Below are positions 27,436 through 36,924 of a DNA stretch of 64,000 bases, piece after piece; the first letter of the stretch is position 1; each line of letters opens with the position of its first letter. A program made the position numbers and the translations under genes. Under the pieces are notes generated by a model. The model did not search any database and was not told the origin of the DNA. It was given only the letters and a program-made list of their open reading frames with translations. Source of the stretch: Rhodobacteraceae bacterium M382 (GTDB taxonomy: Bacteria; Pseudomonadota; Alphaproteobacteria; Rhodobacterales; Rhodobacteraceae); NCBI GenBank assembly GCA_025141015.1, contig CP081098.1, positions 1,928,501 through 1,992,500 of the forward strand, given 5' to 3'.

Positions 27436-30123
27436 TTATGATTTGGCCAGGTTGCGCAGCACGTAATGCAGCACGCCGCCGTGTTCGATGTATTCGATTT
27501 CAGGCGCTGTATCGATGCGGCACTTGAGAGTGATCTCTTTGACCGAACCATCCGCCATGGTGATGACACAGGGCACAGTCTGCAACGGCTGGATGGTGTC
27601 CAACCCGCTGATCGACACGGTTTCATCGCCGGTCAAACCCAACGATTTGCGCGAGTCGCCACCGGTGAATTCGAACGGGATCACACCCATGCCAACCAGG
27701 TTGGACCGGTGGATACGTTCAAAGCTTTCGGCGATCACGGCCTTGACGCCCAGCAGCGCGGTGCCTTTGGCCGCCCAGTCACGCGAAGACCCCGCGCCAT
27801 ACTGTTCGCCGCCAAACACCACCAACGGAGTGCCCTGTTCCTGATAGGCCATGGACGCGTCATAGATCGCGGCCTGTTCGCCATCGGGGCCTTTGGTGTA
27901 ACCACCTTCGACACCGTCCAGCATTTCGTTCTTGATGCGGATGTTGGCAAATGTGCCGCGCATCATGATTTCGTGGTTGCCGCGGCGCGACCCGTACGAG
28001 TTGAACTCGCGCGGTTGCACCTGACGGTCCAGCAGGTATTTGCCCGCTGGTGTGGTGGTTGCAAACGATCCCGCAGGCGAGATGTGGTCGGTGGTGACCA
28101 TGTCGCCCAGAACGGCCAGAACCTTGGCATCATTGATGTTGCTGATGGTGCCGGGTTCCGTACCCATGCCCTGGAAGTAGGGCGGGTTCTGGATGTAGGT
28201 GGACGCCGCAGGCCAGTCATAGGTTTCCGCGTCGGTGATCTCCACCGCCTGCCATTTTTCGTCGCCTTTGAACACGTCGGCGTATTTCGACAGGAACGCT
28301 TCGCGGGTGACGGTCTGTTCGACCAGCTCGGCAACCTCCTGGGTCGTGGGCCAGATATCTTTCAGATAGACATCCTTGCCTTCGGGTGTTTGTGCAATCG
28401 GGTCAGTGGCCAGATCGATGTCCATGGTACCCGCCAGCGCATAGGCGACAACCAGCGGCGGGGATGCCAGATAGTTGGCACGCACGTCAGGCGAAATCCG
28501 CCCTTCAAAGTTGCGGTTGCCCGACAGAACCGATGTCGCCACCAGATCACCTTCGGCGATGGCTTCGGAAATCTCCTGCTGGATCGGGCCAGAGTTGCCG
28601 ATACAGGTGGTGCAGCCATAGCCGACCAGGTTGAACCCGATCTTGTCCAGATCTTCCTGGAGGTTTGCGGCCTCCAGATAGGCGGACACGACCTGCGATC
28701 CAGGTGCGAGCGAGGTTTTCACCCAAGGTTTGCGATCCAGTCCCAGAGCCGCAGCCTTGCGGGCCACCAGACCGGCGCCGATCATCACATAGGGGTTCGA
28801 TGTGTTGGTGCAGGATGTGATCGACGCGATCACGACCTTGCCCGACTCCATGGTGTACTCTTCGCCTTTGACAGCAACCTCTTTGCCCATCGGACGTTTA
28901 AAGGTCTGTTCCATCTCGTTGGCAAAGGCGGATTTGGCGTTGGTCAGGGCCACGTAATCCTGTGGGCGTTTCGGGCCGGAAATGGCCGGAACAATGGTGC
29001 CCATGTCCAGCGACATGGTGTCTGTATAGATCGGGGCGTAATCGGCGTCTCGCCAGAATCCGTTTTCCTTGGCATAGGCTTCGACCAGGGCGATACGGTC
29101 CTTGTCGCGGCCGGTGTTTTCCATATAGCGCAGGGTTTCACCATCGATCGGGAAGAACCCGCAGGTCGCACCATATTCCGGTGCCATGTTGGCGATCGTG
29201 GCCCGGTCGGCCAGCGGCAGACGGTCCAGACCGGTGCCATAGAATTCAACGAATTTACCAACCACGCCTTTTTCGCGCAGCATTTCGACGACTTTCAGAA
29301 CCAGGTCGGTGCCGGTGGTGCCTTCGACCATCGCGCCGGTCAGCTCAAAGCCCACGACTTCGGGGATCAGCATGGAAATCGGCTGACCCAGCATGGCGGC
29401 TTCGGCTTCGATCCCGCCAACACCCCAACCCAGAACGGCCATGCCGTTGACCATGGTGGTGTGGCTGTCGGTGCCGACCAATGTGTCGGGATAGGCGACG
29501 GTTTCGCCATTCTGGTCTTCGTCGGTCCAGACGGTCTGGGCCAGATATTCGACGTTCACCTGGTGGCAGATGCCGGTTCCGGGGGGCACAACGCGGAAGT
29601 TGTTGAATGCTGTCTGACCCCATTTCAGGAACTGATAGCGTTCCATGTTGCGTTCATATTCGCGGTCCACGTTCATCTGGAACGCGCGCGGGTTGCCGAA
29701 TTCGTCGATCATGACCGAATGGTCGATGACCAGATCAACCGGCACCAGCGGGTTGATTTTCGAGGCAGAGCCTTTGAGCCCGACGATACCGTCGCGCATG
29801 GCGGCCAGATCGACCACGGCGGGAACGCCGGTGAAATCCTGCATCAACACGCGGGCCGGGCGATAGGCGATTTCACGGGGGCTTTTGCCGCCATTGGTGG
29901 CCCAGTCACCAAATGCCTTGATGTCGTCCACGGAGACAGAAAACCCGTCGTCCTCAAAACGCAGCATGTTTTCGAGCACCACTTTCAGGGCGGCGGGCAG
30001 CTTGGAAAAGTCGCCCAGGCCGGCCTCGGTTGCGGCGGGAATTGAATAATAGGCGATGGATTTGCCATTCACGCTCAATGTGCGGCGTGTCTTGGCGGTG
30101 TCCTGTCCAACGGTAACGGTCAT
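27436..30123 (-). CDS. acnA: Aconitate hydratase A
   Basis: This 895-residue TCA-cycle enzyme converts citrate to isocitrate with a [4Fe-4S] cluster. The cluster cysteines lie in SITSCTNTSNP and in YGCTTCIGNSGP; the swivel domain carries VVFGGEQYGAGSSRDWAAKG. Length and motifs are those of the AcnA/IRP1 type. The ATG has GAGGGAGG upstream. It is a single gene with a strong terminator. Confidence 0.98.
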   Translation of the reverse strand: MTVTVGQDTAKTRRTLSVNGKSIAYYSIPAATEAGLGDFSKLPAALKVVLENMLRFEDDGFSVSVDDIKAFGDWATNGGKSPREIAYRPARVLMQDFTGVPAVVDLAAMRDGIVGLKGSASKINPLVPVDLVIDHSVMIDEFGNPRAFQMNVDREYERNMERYQFLKWGQTAFNNFRVVPPGTGICHQVNVEYLAQTVWTDEDQNGETVAYPDTLVGTDSHTTMVNGMAVLGWGVGGIEAEAAMLGQPISMLIPEVVGFELTGAMVEGTTGTDLVLKVVEMLREKGVVGKFVEFYGTGLDRLPLADRATIANMAPEYGATCGFFPIDGETLRYMENTGRDKDRIALVEAYAKENGFWRDADYAPIYTDTMSLDMGTIVPAISGPKRPQDYVALTNAKSAFANEMEQTFKRPMGKEVAVKGEEYTMESGKVVIASITSCTNTSNPYVMIGAGLVARKAAALGLDRKPWVKTSLAPGSQVVSAYLEAANLQEDLDKIGFNLVGYGCTTCIGNSGPIQQEISEAIAEGDLVATSVLSGNRNFEGRISPDVRANYLASPPLVVAYALAGTMDIDLATDPIAQTPEGKDVYLKDIWPTTQEVAELVEQTVTREAFLSKYADVFKGDEKWQAVEITDAETYDWPAASTYIQNPPYFQGMGTEPGTISNINDAKVLAVLGDMVTTDHISPAGSFATTTPAGKYLLDRQVQPREFNSYGSRRGNHEIMMRGTFANIRIKNEMLDGVEGGYTKGPDGEQAAIYDASMAYQEQGTPLVVFGGEQYGAGSSRDWAAKGTALLGVKAVIAESFERIHRSNLVGMGVIPFEFTGGDSRKSLGLTGDETVSISGLDTIQPLQTVPCVITMADGSVKEITLKCRIDTAPEIEYIEHGGVLHYVLRNLAKS

Positions 30124-30366
30124 GTCTGGCCTCCCTCGGGATTGGGTGAAAAGGGGATTTGCTGGTGGCTATCTGCCCCATGACGCGGGTCCATTCAATA
30201 GCGGAAACGGCAACTGCGGCGTTTTTGTATACCGTTGCACACAAAATTTTTCAAAACATGGTCACAAACCCGCGCGAATTGATGTCGTGGCTCTCAAGAA
30301 ACCTTGATTGGTATTTCGGCGCATGCGGCGGTAGGTACAGACCAGACCTATCAGGAAAGCCCTAAT

Positions 30367-31065
30367 ATGAAAGCTCTTCGCGCCGCATGTGTTGCTCTTG
30401 GATTGTTGCTGCCGGGGATCGCAGCTGCACAATCTTCGCCCGTCGTGGTCGAACTTTATACGTCACAGGGGTGTTCGTCTTGCCCGCCTGCGGATGCGCT
30501 GCTGCATCAATTGGCCGCGCGTGAAGATGTACTGCCGCTGGCGCTGCATGTGGATTATTGGGATTACATCGGGTGGAAGGACCAGTTCGCCGATCCGTCC
30601 CATGCCAAACGGCAAAAGGCCTATGCCCATGTTGCCGGGCGCAAGATGATCTACACTCCGCAGATGATCGTGATGGGGCAGGAAGACGTGGTCGGGGTGG
30701 ATACGATGAAATTGGCCGATCTGATCACACAGCATCGGGCTAACCTGGTGCCCGTGTTTCTAACAGCGCAGCGCACCGGGAATACAGTGGTGTTGGATCT
30801 GGTATCCGACCTGTCCGGGCCACAGGATCTGGTGGTTCAGCTCGTCCGCTATGCACCCGTGCGCGACATCTCGATCACCCGGGGCGAATTGGCCGGCAAA
30901 ACGATGTCCTATGCCAATGTGGTCGCCGACTGGCAGATCCTTGGATCCTGGGATGGGTTCAGTACGACACAGATGTCGTTTGACGTGACCGGCGAAGACA
31001 AGGCTGCGATTGTGGTACAGCAGGCCGGTCTGGGCGCGGTCATGGCGGCAGTGCGGATCGACTGA
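30367..31065 (+). CDS. Exported DUF1223 thioredoxin-like protein
   Basis: This 232-residue precursor has a signal peptide (ALGLLLPGIAAA) and a thioredoxin-like core with VVVELYTSQGCSSCPPADALL (CSSCPP in the CxxC position), HVDYWDYIGWKD and YTPQMIVMG. These are the marks of DUF1223, a periplasmic family of unknown reaction. The ATG has AGGAAAG upstream. It is convergent with the acyltransferase gene, with six bases between the stops. Confidence 0.9.
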   Translation: MKALRAACVALGLLLPGIAAAQSSPVVVELYTSQGCSSCPPADALLHQLAAREDVLPLALHVDYWDYIGWKDQFADPSHAKRQKAYAHVAGRKMIYTPQMIVMGQEDVVGVDTMKLADLITQHRANLVPVFLTAQRTGNTVVLDLVSDLSGPQDLVVQLVRYAPVRDISITRGELAGKTMSYANVVADWQILGSWDGFSTTQMSFDVTGEDKAAIVVQQAGLGAVMAAVRID

Positions 31066-31071
31066 CCCGGT

Positions 31072-31995
31072 TCAGGCATCCCCGTCTTCGGGTTGAATAC
31101 CCAGATGCATCCAGGGTTTCCACCGCCGGTGAATCCAGAACCATTGCCCCATGTTCTGACGGACCAGCTTCTCCAATTCGTCGTTGACGGTCTGGGTCAT
31201 GGTGACCGGGTCGCTGTGTTCGATCGGGGCCTGCATGACGATTTCAAAATCCAGGCCGTTCTGCTTGCGGATGCCATAGACCGGGATCATTTCGGCCCCG
31301 TATTTCAACGCCAATTCGGCATTGACCAACGAAGTGACCGCCGGTTTGCCAAAAAACTGAAGCTCGCTGCCACCATGGGCGTGCAGATCGGCGACAATGG
31401 CGATGATACCGCCCTGTTTCAGATGGCGCACCATCTCCATCATGCCACGGCGGCCCTGTTCGAACATGGGGGTGCCGATGCGGGATATCGTGCGCACATA
31501 ATGTTCGTTGAAATAGGGGTTCTTCATCCGTCGGTATAACGCGCCCATGGGGTGCCCGCGGGCAATCAGATTGGCGCGTGCCGCATCGTAATTGCCGAAA
31601 TGCCCGGTGACCAGAATGACCGGACGCCCATCAGCCCGCGCCTGTTCCAATGCGGCCAGCCCGGGGCCTGTGACTTCGGCGGCATGGGCCCGCTTCAGGA
31701 ATGGAGCACCGGAATACAGTTCGATGACCGTCCGCCCCACATTGTTGGACACTTCGCGGCACAGCCGATCCACGTCCTGTGTCGACAGGTCAGGCGCAAC
31801 CAGCATCAGGTTCTTGCGCACCCGTTTGTCGAAACCGGCCAAAGGGGCAAGACGGCTGAGCAGCCATCCCATCGCCGGGACCCGCCATGTATAGGGCACC
31901 AGACGGGCCGCGCCGATAATGCCGCGCAACGCGACATTGGCCGCAAAGAATCCCGCCTTTTGCGCGCGGGTGAGCTGGGAAGGGTCGATGGGCAT
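31072..31995 (-). CDS. LpxL/HtrB-type lysophospholipid acyltransferase
   Basis: This 307-residue protein belongs to the lipid A acyltransferase family, which moves acyl chains onto lipid A precursors at the inner membrane. It has the HX4D catalytic motif (HFGNYD) and a Pro-rich, Arg/Lys-rich body with GKPAVTSLVNAELALKYG. The start MPIDPSQLTRAQK at 31995 lies eight bases after the DMT transporter stop on the same strand, so the two may be co-transcribed. The upstream in-frame extension overlaps that gene and is not protein-like. Confidence 0.88.
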   Translation of the reverse strand: MPIDPSQLTRAQKAGFFAANVALRGIIGAARLVPYTWRVPAMGWLLSRLAPLAGFDKRVRKNLMLVAPDLSTQDVDRLCREVSNNVGRTVIELYSGAPFLKRAHAAEVTGPGLAALEQARADGRPVILVTGHFGNYDAARANLIARGHPMGALYRRMKNPYFNEHYVRTISRIGTPMFEQGRRGMMEMVRHLKQGGIIAIVADLHAHGGSELQFFGKPAVTSLVNAELALKYGAEMIPVYGIRKQNGLDFEIVMQAPIEHSDPVTMTQTVNDELEKLVRQNMGQWFWIHRRWKPWMHLGIQPEDGDA

Positions 31996-32003
31996 GGATT
32001 GGA

Positions 32004-32975
32004 TCAGGCCTTGCGCCGATTGGTTTCTCGGTGCCAGACATAAAGCCCTGAACTGGCAATCACAAGCGCGCCACATATTGTCCAGATGTCCGGGATTTCG
32101 GCAAAGAACAACACGCCCCACAGGGTGGCAAAGATCAGCCCGCAATAGGCAAAGGGGGCCAGCATGGCGGCCTCTCCCTGGCTAAAGGCGCGGATCAGGC
32201 ACAGTTGTCCAACCGTGCCACACAGGGCAATGACCCCCATCAACAGCAGGGATGTTCCGTCTGGTGAAACCCAAAAGAACGGCACAACACAGCTGAGCAC
32301 GATTGTGCCGAACAACGCAGTGTACAGCATTGATGTCCAAGGGTCTTCCCGGGGGCCGACCTTGCGTGTGAGCAAGGCGTAGCCGGAATAGGAAACCGCG
32401 GCTGCGAGCGGTGCGAGCGCTGCCAGAGAAAACACGCCGGATCCGGGCCGGATCACGATCAATGCGCCGAGCATGGCCACCGCAATCCCCGCAACCCGGC
32501 GTGGACCCAGACGCTCGCCCAGAAACAGGGCTGCACCCAGGGTGATCAGGACAGGATTGACCGACATCAGCGCCGCCGCATCGCTGATCGGGATCAGGCT
32601 GAGGCCAAGGAAGAAAAACCCGGTAGCAAGGAGCAGGAACAGGGATCTGAGCGCCTGAAGACCAGGAAACGCCGTGCGGGAAACCTGACGCAGACGCGGC
32701 AGCAAAAGGACGAGCACCAGCGCCATCTGCCCGGCATAGCGCGCCCAAAGCGCGGGCACGACACCTGTGCGCGGTGCCAGTGCCTTGACCCCGGAATCCA
32801 TCAGCGTAAAGCACAGGATTGCTCCCACCATCAGAAAAATCGCCTTCTGGCCCGAGCCGGCTGTGTCCTGCGATTGGGCCACGGCATCCGCCGCCCGCGT
32901 AGAAGCCAGGGCGGCAGGGTCTGCCTGTGGTACAATCGGGGCGCGCGCGGACTTTGGTGGGGGTGCCTGTGTCAT
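32004..32975 (-). CDS. EamA/DMT-family transporter
   Basis: This 323-residue protein has about ten predicted helices in two EamA halves (GAILCFTLMDSGVKALA; LAAAVSYSGYALLTRKVG). The first 40 residues are Pro/Ala-rich and unlike the family, so the true start may be internal. DMT proteins export metabolites; the substrate is unknown. The acyltransferase follows after eight bases. Confidence 0.85.
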   Translation of the reverse strand: MTQAPPPKSARAPIVPQADPAALASTRAADAVAQSQDTAGSGQKAIFLMVGAILCFTLMDSGVKALAPRTGVVPALWARYAGQMALVLVLLLPRLRQVSRTAFPGLQALRSLFLLLATGFFFLGLSLIPISDAAALMSVNPVLITLGAALFLGERLGPRRVAGIAVAMLGALIVIRPGSGVFSLAALAPLAAAVSYSGYALLTRKVGPREDPWTSMLYTALFGTIVLSCVVPFFWVSPDGTSLLLMGVIALCGTVGQLCLIRAFSQGEAAMLAPFAYCGLIFATLWGVLFFAEIPDIWTICGALVIASSGLYVWHRETNRRKA

Positions 32976-33090
32976 GCTACGGGCTTAGGGGCAGGGCGGT
33001 GTGCTGTCCACTGTCTTGTCCCGTGCCGTTGGGGCGTTTTGCCCGTGTCCGGCAATGTCGGGATCTGCATGCGCACCGCCGATAGGTGGC

Positions 33091-34191
33091 TCACGCGGCG
33101 TCCTCTTCCCCCTCTGGCAGGATCAGTTCGATATCTCCAGCCTGTTCCAGCCCGCGGATTGCCCCCACGACGGTATTCATTGCGGATTCGCCATCGGCGG
33201 GCTTGATCTTGCCCTTTTCCGCCACTTCTTCGCGCAGATTGTCGGCCATCCGGCTCGAAATATTGGAGAGAATGAAGTCGGCGCTGGCCGTGTCCTTGGG
33301 GTCCAATGCGGCAAAGGCAAGCGCGACAATCAGATCACCCTGGTCCACTTCGCGGATCACCTGTGGCACGTCACGGGGCGACAGGCGTTCTGCAATATGG
33401 GCAAAGGTAAAGATCGACTTGCGTACCACGCTGGCAAAATCGGCGTCTTCTTCGTCCAGGGCGGTCAACATGTCTTCGCGCGTGGTCGCGGGCGACAGGT
33501 TCAGGATCGCGCCAACCCGCTCACCGGGACCCGTGTCAAAGGCGACCAGCGGTTTGTCGTCCAGCTGAGCCGCCAGGGAAATCCCGATCCGGTCCACGGT
33601 ATCGGGAGTGACGGCTCCGGTTTGGGATACGGCATAAGTAATGCGCCGCGCGTCGGGGCCGGACAGTTTCCCCAACAGTTCCGCAGCCTTGGGTACATCG
33701 AGCTTGGACAAGATAACGGCGGCGATTTCGGTGCTTTCGGCCTGAACCAGCTCGGCCAGATCCTCGGCGGGCAGGGCGCGCAGGCGATCCCAGGGGTCGC
33801 CTGTCATGCGCACACCTGCCTCTTTGCGCAGACGGGCAGCGGTCTGTGGGCTGATCCGACCATCCAGAATGGTCAACGCCCCGCCAATCCCCTTGGGAAA
33901 GGACAGCCCAACCCCGTCAAGCATTTCGGCAAACTCCTGAACCACCGAAAACAACGTGTCACGGTCCACCAATCCCATCGTGCCCATCTGATGGGTCAGA
34001 ACCCCCTGCAATTCGTCGGGCAGCTCCTCGAGCGGAATATCGGCCCCTTCGTTCAGCAGCAACCGGACCACAATCGCTGCCTTTGCGCGCCCCGCGAGGG
34101 ACGAGATACTGGGTTTGGTCGGAACGGTGTCTGACACATCAACTGTGCGCGCTGCCGTGCCCGGCACCGTCAAAGCGGTCTCCTGCTGCAT
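33091..34191 (-). CDS. fliG: Flagellar motor switch protein FliG
   Basis: The 366-residue protein shows the FliG layout: an N-terminal domain (KAAIVVRLLLNEGADIPLEEL), a middle domain with LVQAESTEIAAVILSKLDVPKAAELL, and a C-terminal domain with FTFAHIAERLSPRDVPQVIREVDQGDLIVALAFA. FliG forms the rotor ring that contacts the stator. No other flagellar gene is within the window, so it is an orphan here. It may be part of a minus-strand run, but the neighbours are unrelated. Confidence 0.92.
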   Translation of the reverse strand: MQQETALTVPGTAARTVDVSDTVPTKPSISSLAGRAKAAIVVRLLLNEGADIPLEELPDELQGVLTHQMGTMGLVDRDTLFSVVQEFAEMLDGVGLSFPKGIGGALTILDGRISPQTAARLRKEAGVRMTGDPWDRLRALPAEDLAELVQAESTEIAAVILSKLDVPKAAELLGKLSGPDARRITYAVSQTGAVTPDTVDRIGISLAAQLDDKPLVAFDTGPGERVGAILNLSPATTREDMLTALDEEDADFASVVRKSIFTFAHIAERLSPRDVPQVIREVDQGDLIVALAFAALDPKDTASADFILSNISSRMADNLREEVAEKGKIKPADGESAMNTVVGAIRGLEQAGDIELILPEGEEDAA

Positions 34192-34272
34192 TCTATCAAG
34201 CCTCTGTCTTACACCGGTTTTGCTCCGGGACAGGGCCAGATTAGCGGCAAAGCAGTAAAGAAAAACTGAAGC

Positions 34273-34821
34273 TCAATACGAGAAAGTCAGCCCGGTTTCC
34301 AAAGCTGTGCGCAAGGACGTCTCTGGCCAGGTACCGGCCCCACCGCGGGCGCGGATTTCCTTCCATTGGGCTATGGCCAATTCGGTTTTGCCTTCGGCGA
34401 CAAATCCTTGGCCCATGTATGACCGCGCCAACAGATTATCCGGGTTCTGCGTGATGGCACGTTGGTAATATTGATTGGCCAGCTCTGCATGTCCCAGTTT
34501 GCGATGCGTGAACCCCCAATAGGTCAGAACGCCGTCGTCGTTCTGATCCGCCATCGCAGACAGCACGCCCTGCGCATCGTCATAGCGTCCGGCATAAGCC
34601 AATTCGCGTACGGCACCATACAGTGTTTCGGTATCCAGAGATGAGTTCTTGGGCCTGACACACCGCTTCTTTTTCTCATCCCAGACACGCACGCCCTTGC
34701 ACGTCTTGGTGGTCTCGGACGGTTTCGGCGGGTTGGTCCAGGTGGTTCCACCATTCCCGTTGCCACCAGCCGCAAAGGCAAATCCGGGCATGGCGACGGC
34801 CAAAGCAAGCAAAACACGCAT
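34273..34821 (-). CDS. Secreted TPR protein with N-terminal Cys-pair motif
   Basis: This 182-residue precursor has a signal peptide (LLALAVAMPGFAFAAGG), a short segment CKGVRVWDEKKKRCV (about 40-54) and TPR-like helices (about 65-165; LGHAELANQYYQRAITQNPDNLLARSYM). The ATG at 34821 has GGAG eight bases upstream; a GTG at 34830 overlaps that RBS and was rejected. The Cys-pair motif is shared with the next minus-strand gene upstream. Function unknown; likely periplasmic. Confidence 0.8.
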   Translation of the reverse strand: MRVLLALAVAMPGFAFAAGGNGNGGTTWTNPPKPSETTKTCKGVRVWDEKKKRCVRPKNSSLDTETLYGAVRELAYAGRYDDAQGVLSAMADQNDDGVLTYWGFTHRKLGHAELANQYYQRAITQNPDNLLARSYMGQGFVAEGKTELAIAQWKEIRARGGAGTWPETSLRTALETGLTFSY

Positions 34822-34922
34822 TAAAATCACTCCAATTGATCACTTGGATAGAGTTTAGTGCAAAAAAGAACCGGCGCCCCTCAAAACGGAGCGTCCGCAA
34901 TAAAAAACCTGTGAGATGTGCG

Positions 34923-35081
34923 TCAGCTGTTGATAATCTTGACGCAACTTTGGCTGTTTGAATCCCAAGTGGTGCCTGCCGCGCAGGATTGCGCCTGATG
35001 TTCGCGGCCCGAGCACCCCATTGCCGCTGCCAGGGATGGCAACAAGAGTGCTGCGGTCAGCACAAGAGTTCCGACTTTCAT
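34923..35081 (-). CDS. Small secreted Cys-containing protein
   Basis: This 52-residue precursor has a signal peptide (LVLTAALLLPSLAAA) and a roughly 30-residue mature part with four Cys, ending with CAAGTTWDSNSQSCV. That segment resembles CKGVRVWDEKKKRCV in the neighbouring TPR protein. The ATG at 35081 has GGGAGGACGGATT upstream, an excellent ribosome-binding site. Function unknown. Confidence 0.78.
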   Translation of the reverse strand: MKVGTLVLTAALLLPSLAAAMGCSGREHQAQSCAAGTTWDSNSQSCVKIINS

Positions 35082-35167
35082 AATCCGTCCTCCCAATTTT
35101 GTGGGCGTATCATAGGTCCAGAGGACGAATATCCAAAGCAAAAGATGAAAAACGGTTCGTGAATCAA

Positions 35168-35192
35168 AAAGACCGGCACAGGGCCGGTCTTT
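35168..35192 (-). terminator. Rho-independent terminator of purB
   Basis: AAAGACCGGC and GCCGGTCTTT form a perfect 10-bp stem followed by TTTTTGATTC on the minus strand, 22 bases beyond the purB stop. Confidence 0.9.
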
Positions 35193-35214
35193 GAGGCGAG
35201 TAAGCTATATCAGC

Positions 35215-36519
35215 TTAGTCTTTGAAGACACGCTTGAAAATCGTATCCACGTGTTTCGTGTGATAGTCCATGTCAAATTTTTTGTTGATCCCATCAGTGC
35301 CCAGCGCAGCAACCACATCCGCGTCTGCCAGCAACTGTTCCCGGAAATCGACCCGCTCTTCCCAGACTTTCAACGCGTTGCGCTGTACCATGGAATAGGC
35401 ATCTTCGCGCGACACACCCGCCTGTGTCAGCGCCAGCAAAACCCGCTGTGACATCACCAGGCCGGGGAATTTGTTCATGTTGTCCAACATGTTTTCCGGG
35501 AAGACCAACATTTTTTCCACGACACCGGCCAGGCGGTGCAGGGCAAAGTCCAATGTCACGGTCGCATCCGGACCAATGGCGCGTTCGACCGAGGAATGCG
35601 AAATATCACGTTCATGCCACAGCGCCACGTTTTCCATCGCAGGCACCACGGCCATACGCACCAGGCGCGCCAGACCGGTCAGGTTTTCCGTCAGAACCGG
35701 GTTCTTCTTGTGCGGCATCGCCGACGATCCCTTTTGCCCCATCGAGAAAAACTCTGCGCCTTCCAGAACTTCGGTGCGCTGCATGTGACGGATCTCGATC
35801 GCGACGTTTTCGATCGACGAGGCGATCACACCCAACACGGCAAAGAACATCGCGTGGCGGTCGCGCGGGATCACCTGGGTCGAAATCGGTTCGGGCGACA
35901 GGCCGAGTTGGGCACAGACATGCTCTTCGACGGCGGGGTCGATATTGGCAAACGTCCCAACAGCGCCCGAGATCGCCCCGGTGGCCACTTCGTCACGGGC
36001 CGCCTGCAGACGGGTTTTGTTGCGATCCATCTCGGCATAAAAGCGGGCAAAGGTCAGCCCCATCGTGGTGGGTTCGGCGTGGATGCCGTGGCTGCGACCG
36101 ACGCGCACCGTGTCCTTGTGTTCGATGGCGCGGGTCTTGAGCGCGGCCAGAACCCGATCCACACCCTCCAACAGAATGTCAGCCGCACGCACCAGTTGGA
36201 CGTTCAGACAGGTGTCCAGAACGTCCGACGAGGTCATGCCCTGGTGCACGAAACGGGCTTCTTCGCTGCCGACGTGTTCGGCCAGATGGGTCAGAAAGGC
36301 GATGACATCGTGTTTGGTGACGGCTTCGATCTCGTCGATCCGGGCCACGTCGAACTCCACGTCCTTGGCCTTCCACACGGCATCAGCGTTTTCCTGAGGG
36401 ATCACGCCCAGGTTTGCCATTGCGTCGCAGGCATGCGCCTCGATCTCATACCAGATGCGGAATTTGGTCTCGGGCGACCAGTTGGCAACCATTTCGGGGC
36501 GGGAATAACGCGGGATCAT
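35215..36519 (-). CDS. purB: Adenylosuccinate lyase
   Basis: This 434-residue fumarase-superfamily enzyme acts twice in purine synthesis, releasing fumarate from SAICAR and adenylosuccinate. The signature GSSAMPHKKNPVLTENL is present, as are MTSSDVLDT and GRSHGIHAEPTT. It is a single gene with its own terminator. Confidence 0.97.
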   Translation of the reverse strand: MIPRYSRPEMVANWSPETKFRIWYEIEAHACDAMANLGVIPQENADAVWKAKDVEFDVARIDEIEAVTKHDVIAFLTHLAEHVGSEEARFVHQGMTSSDVLDTCLNVQLVRAADILLEGVDRVLAALKTRAIEHKDTVRVGRSHGIHAEPTTMGLTFARFYAEMDRNKTRLQAARDEVATGAISGAVGTFANIDPAVEEHVCAQLGLSPEPISTQVIPRDRHAMFFAVLGVIASSIENVAIEIRHMQRTEVLEGAEFFSMGQKGSSAMPHKKNPVLTENLTGLARLVRMAVVPAMENVALWHERDISHSSVERAIGPDATVTLDFALHRLAGVVEKMLVFPENMLDNMNKFPGLVMSQRVLLALTQAGVSREDAYSMVQRNALKVWEERVDFREQLLADADVVAALGTDGINKKFDMDYHTKHVDTIFKRVFKD

Positions 36520-36597
36520 ATCACGGCCTTGTGTAGTTCATTGGGTTGAGCGCGGTGTAAACTGTGCAGGACATAACGACAAGACGGGAGCGACACA

Positions 36598-36780
36598 ATG
36601 AAACGGATGACCCATGTTTTATGGATTTCGGCGATCATGATCGGTGGGCTGGCTGCCCCGAGTCTGGCGGGCAACTCGTCCCAAAGCGCTCAGGTTGCCC
36701 AGCAGGCCGGCTCCAATGCATTAAGCACGCTCACCGGATCGCGGAAATCCGGTTCGGGCCATCAATGCAGCGGTCGCTGA
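36598..36780 (+). CDS. Small secreted protein, unknown
   Basis: This 60-residue precursor has a signal peptide (VLWISAIMIGGLAAPSLAG) and a Ser/Gln/Gly-rich mature part of about 35 residues. GACGGGAGCGACACA precedes the ATG, a good ribosome-binding site. It is followed by a hairpin at 36794-36817. I do not recognise the family. Confidence 0.65.
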   Translation: MKRMTHVLWISAIMIGGLAAPSLAGNSSQSAQVAQQAGSNALSTLTGSRKSGSGHQCSGR

Positions 36781-36793
36781 CCCATTGAGTCCG

Positions 36794-36817
36794 GGCTTTG
36801 GCAGATCTGTCAAAGCC
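36794..36817 (+). terminator. Hairpin after the 36598 gene
   Basis: GGCTTTGGCA and TGTCAAAGCC pair over 10 positions (one G-T) with loop GATC, 13 bases after the stop. There is no T-run, so termination is not certain. Confidence 0.45.
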
Positions 36818-36837
36818 ATGTAACTGAACAATAAGCC

Positions 36838-36870
36838 AATGCCCCCTTCCGACGAGCGGAAGCGGGCATT
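36838..36870. terminator. Hairpin between convergent genes
   Basis: AATGCCC-C-CTTCCG and CGGAAG-C-GGGCATT form a stem with one internal mismatch, between the small plus-strand gene and the minus-strand DUF6455 gene. It could serve both directions. Confidence 0.45.
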
Positions 36871-36924
36871 TAAATCGCGTTTTTGGTCAGGATTGATGGT
36901 CGGAAACCGCGTGCCAGCGTGGTC

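Noticed and set aside
27466-30045. 859-codon open frame opposite acnA
   Set aside because: Antisense shadow of aconitase, a highly conserved gene; repeated FGG/GFG composition and no motifs.
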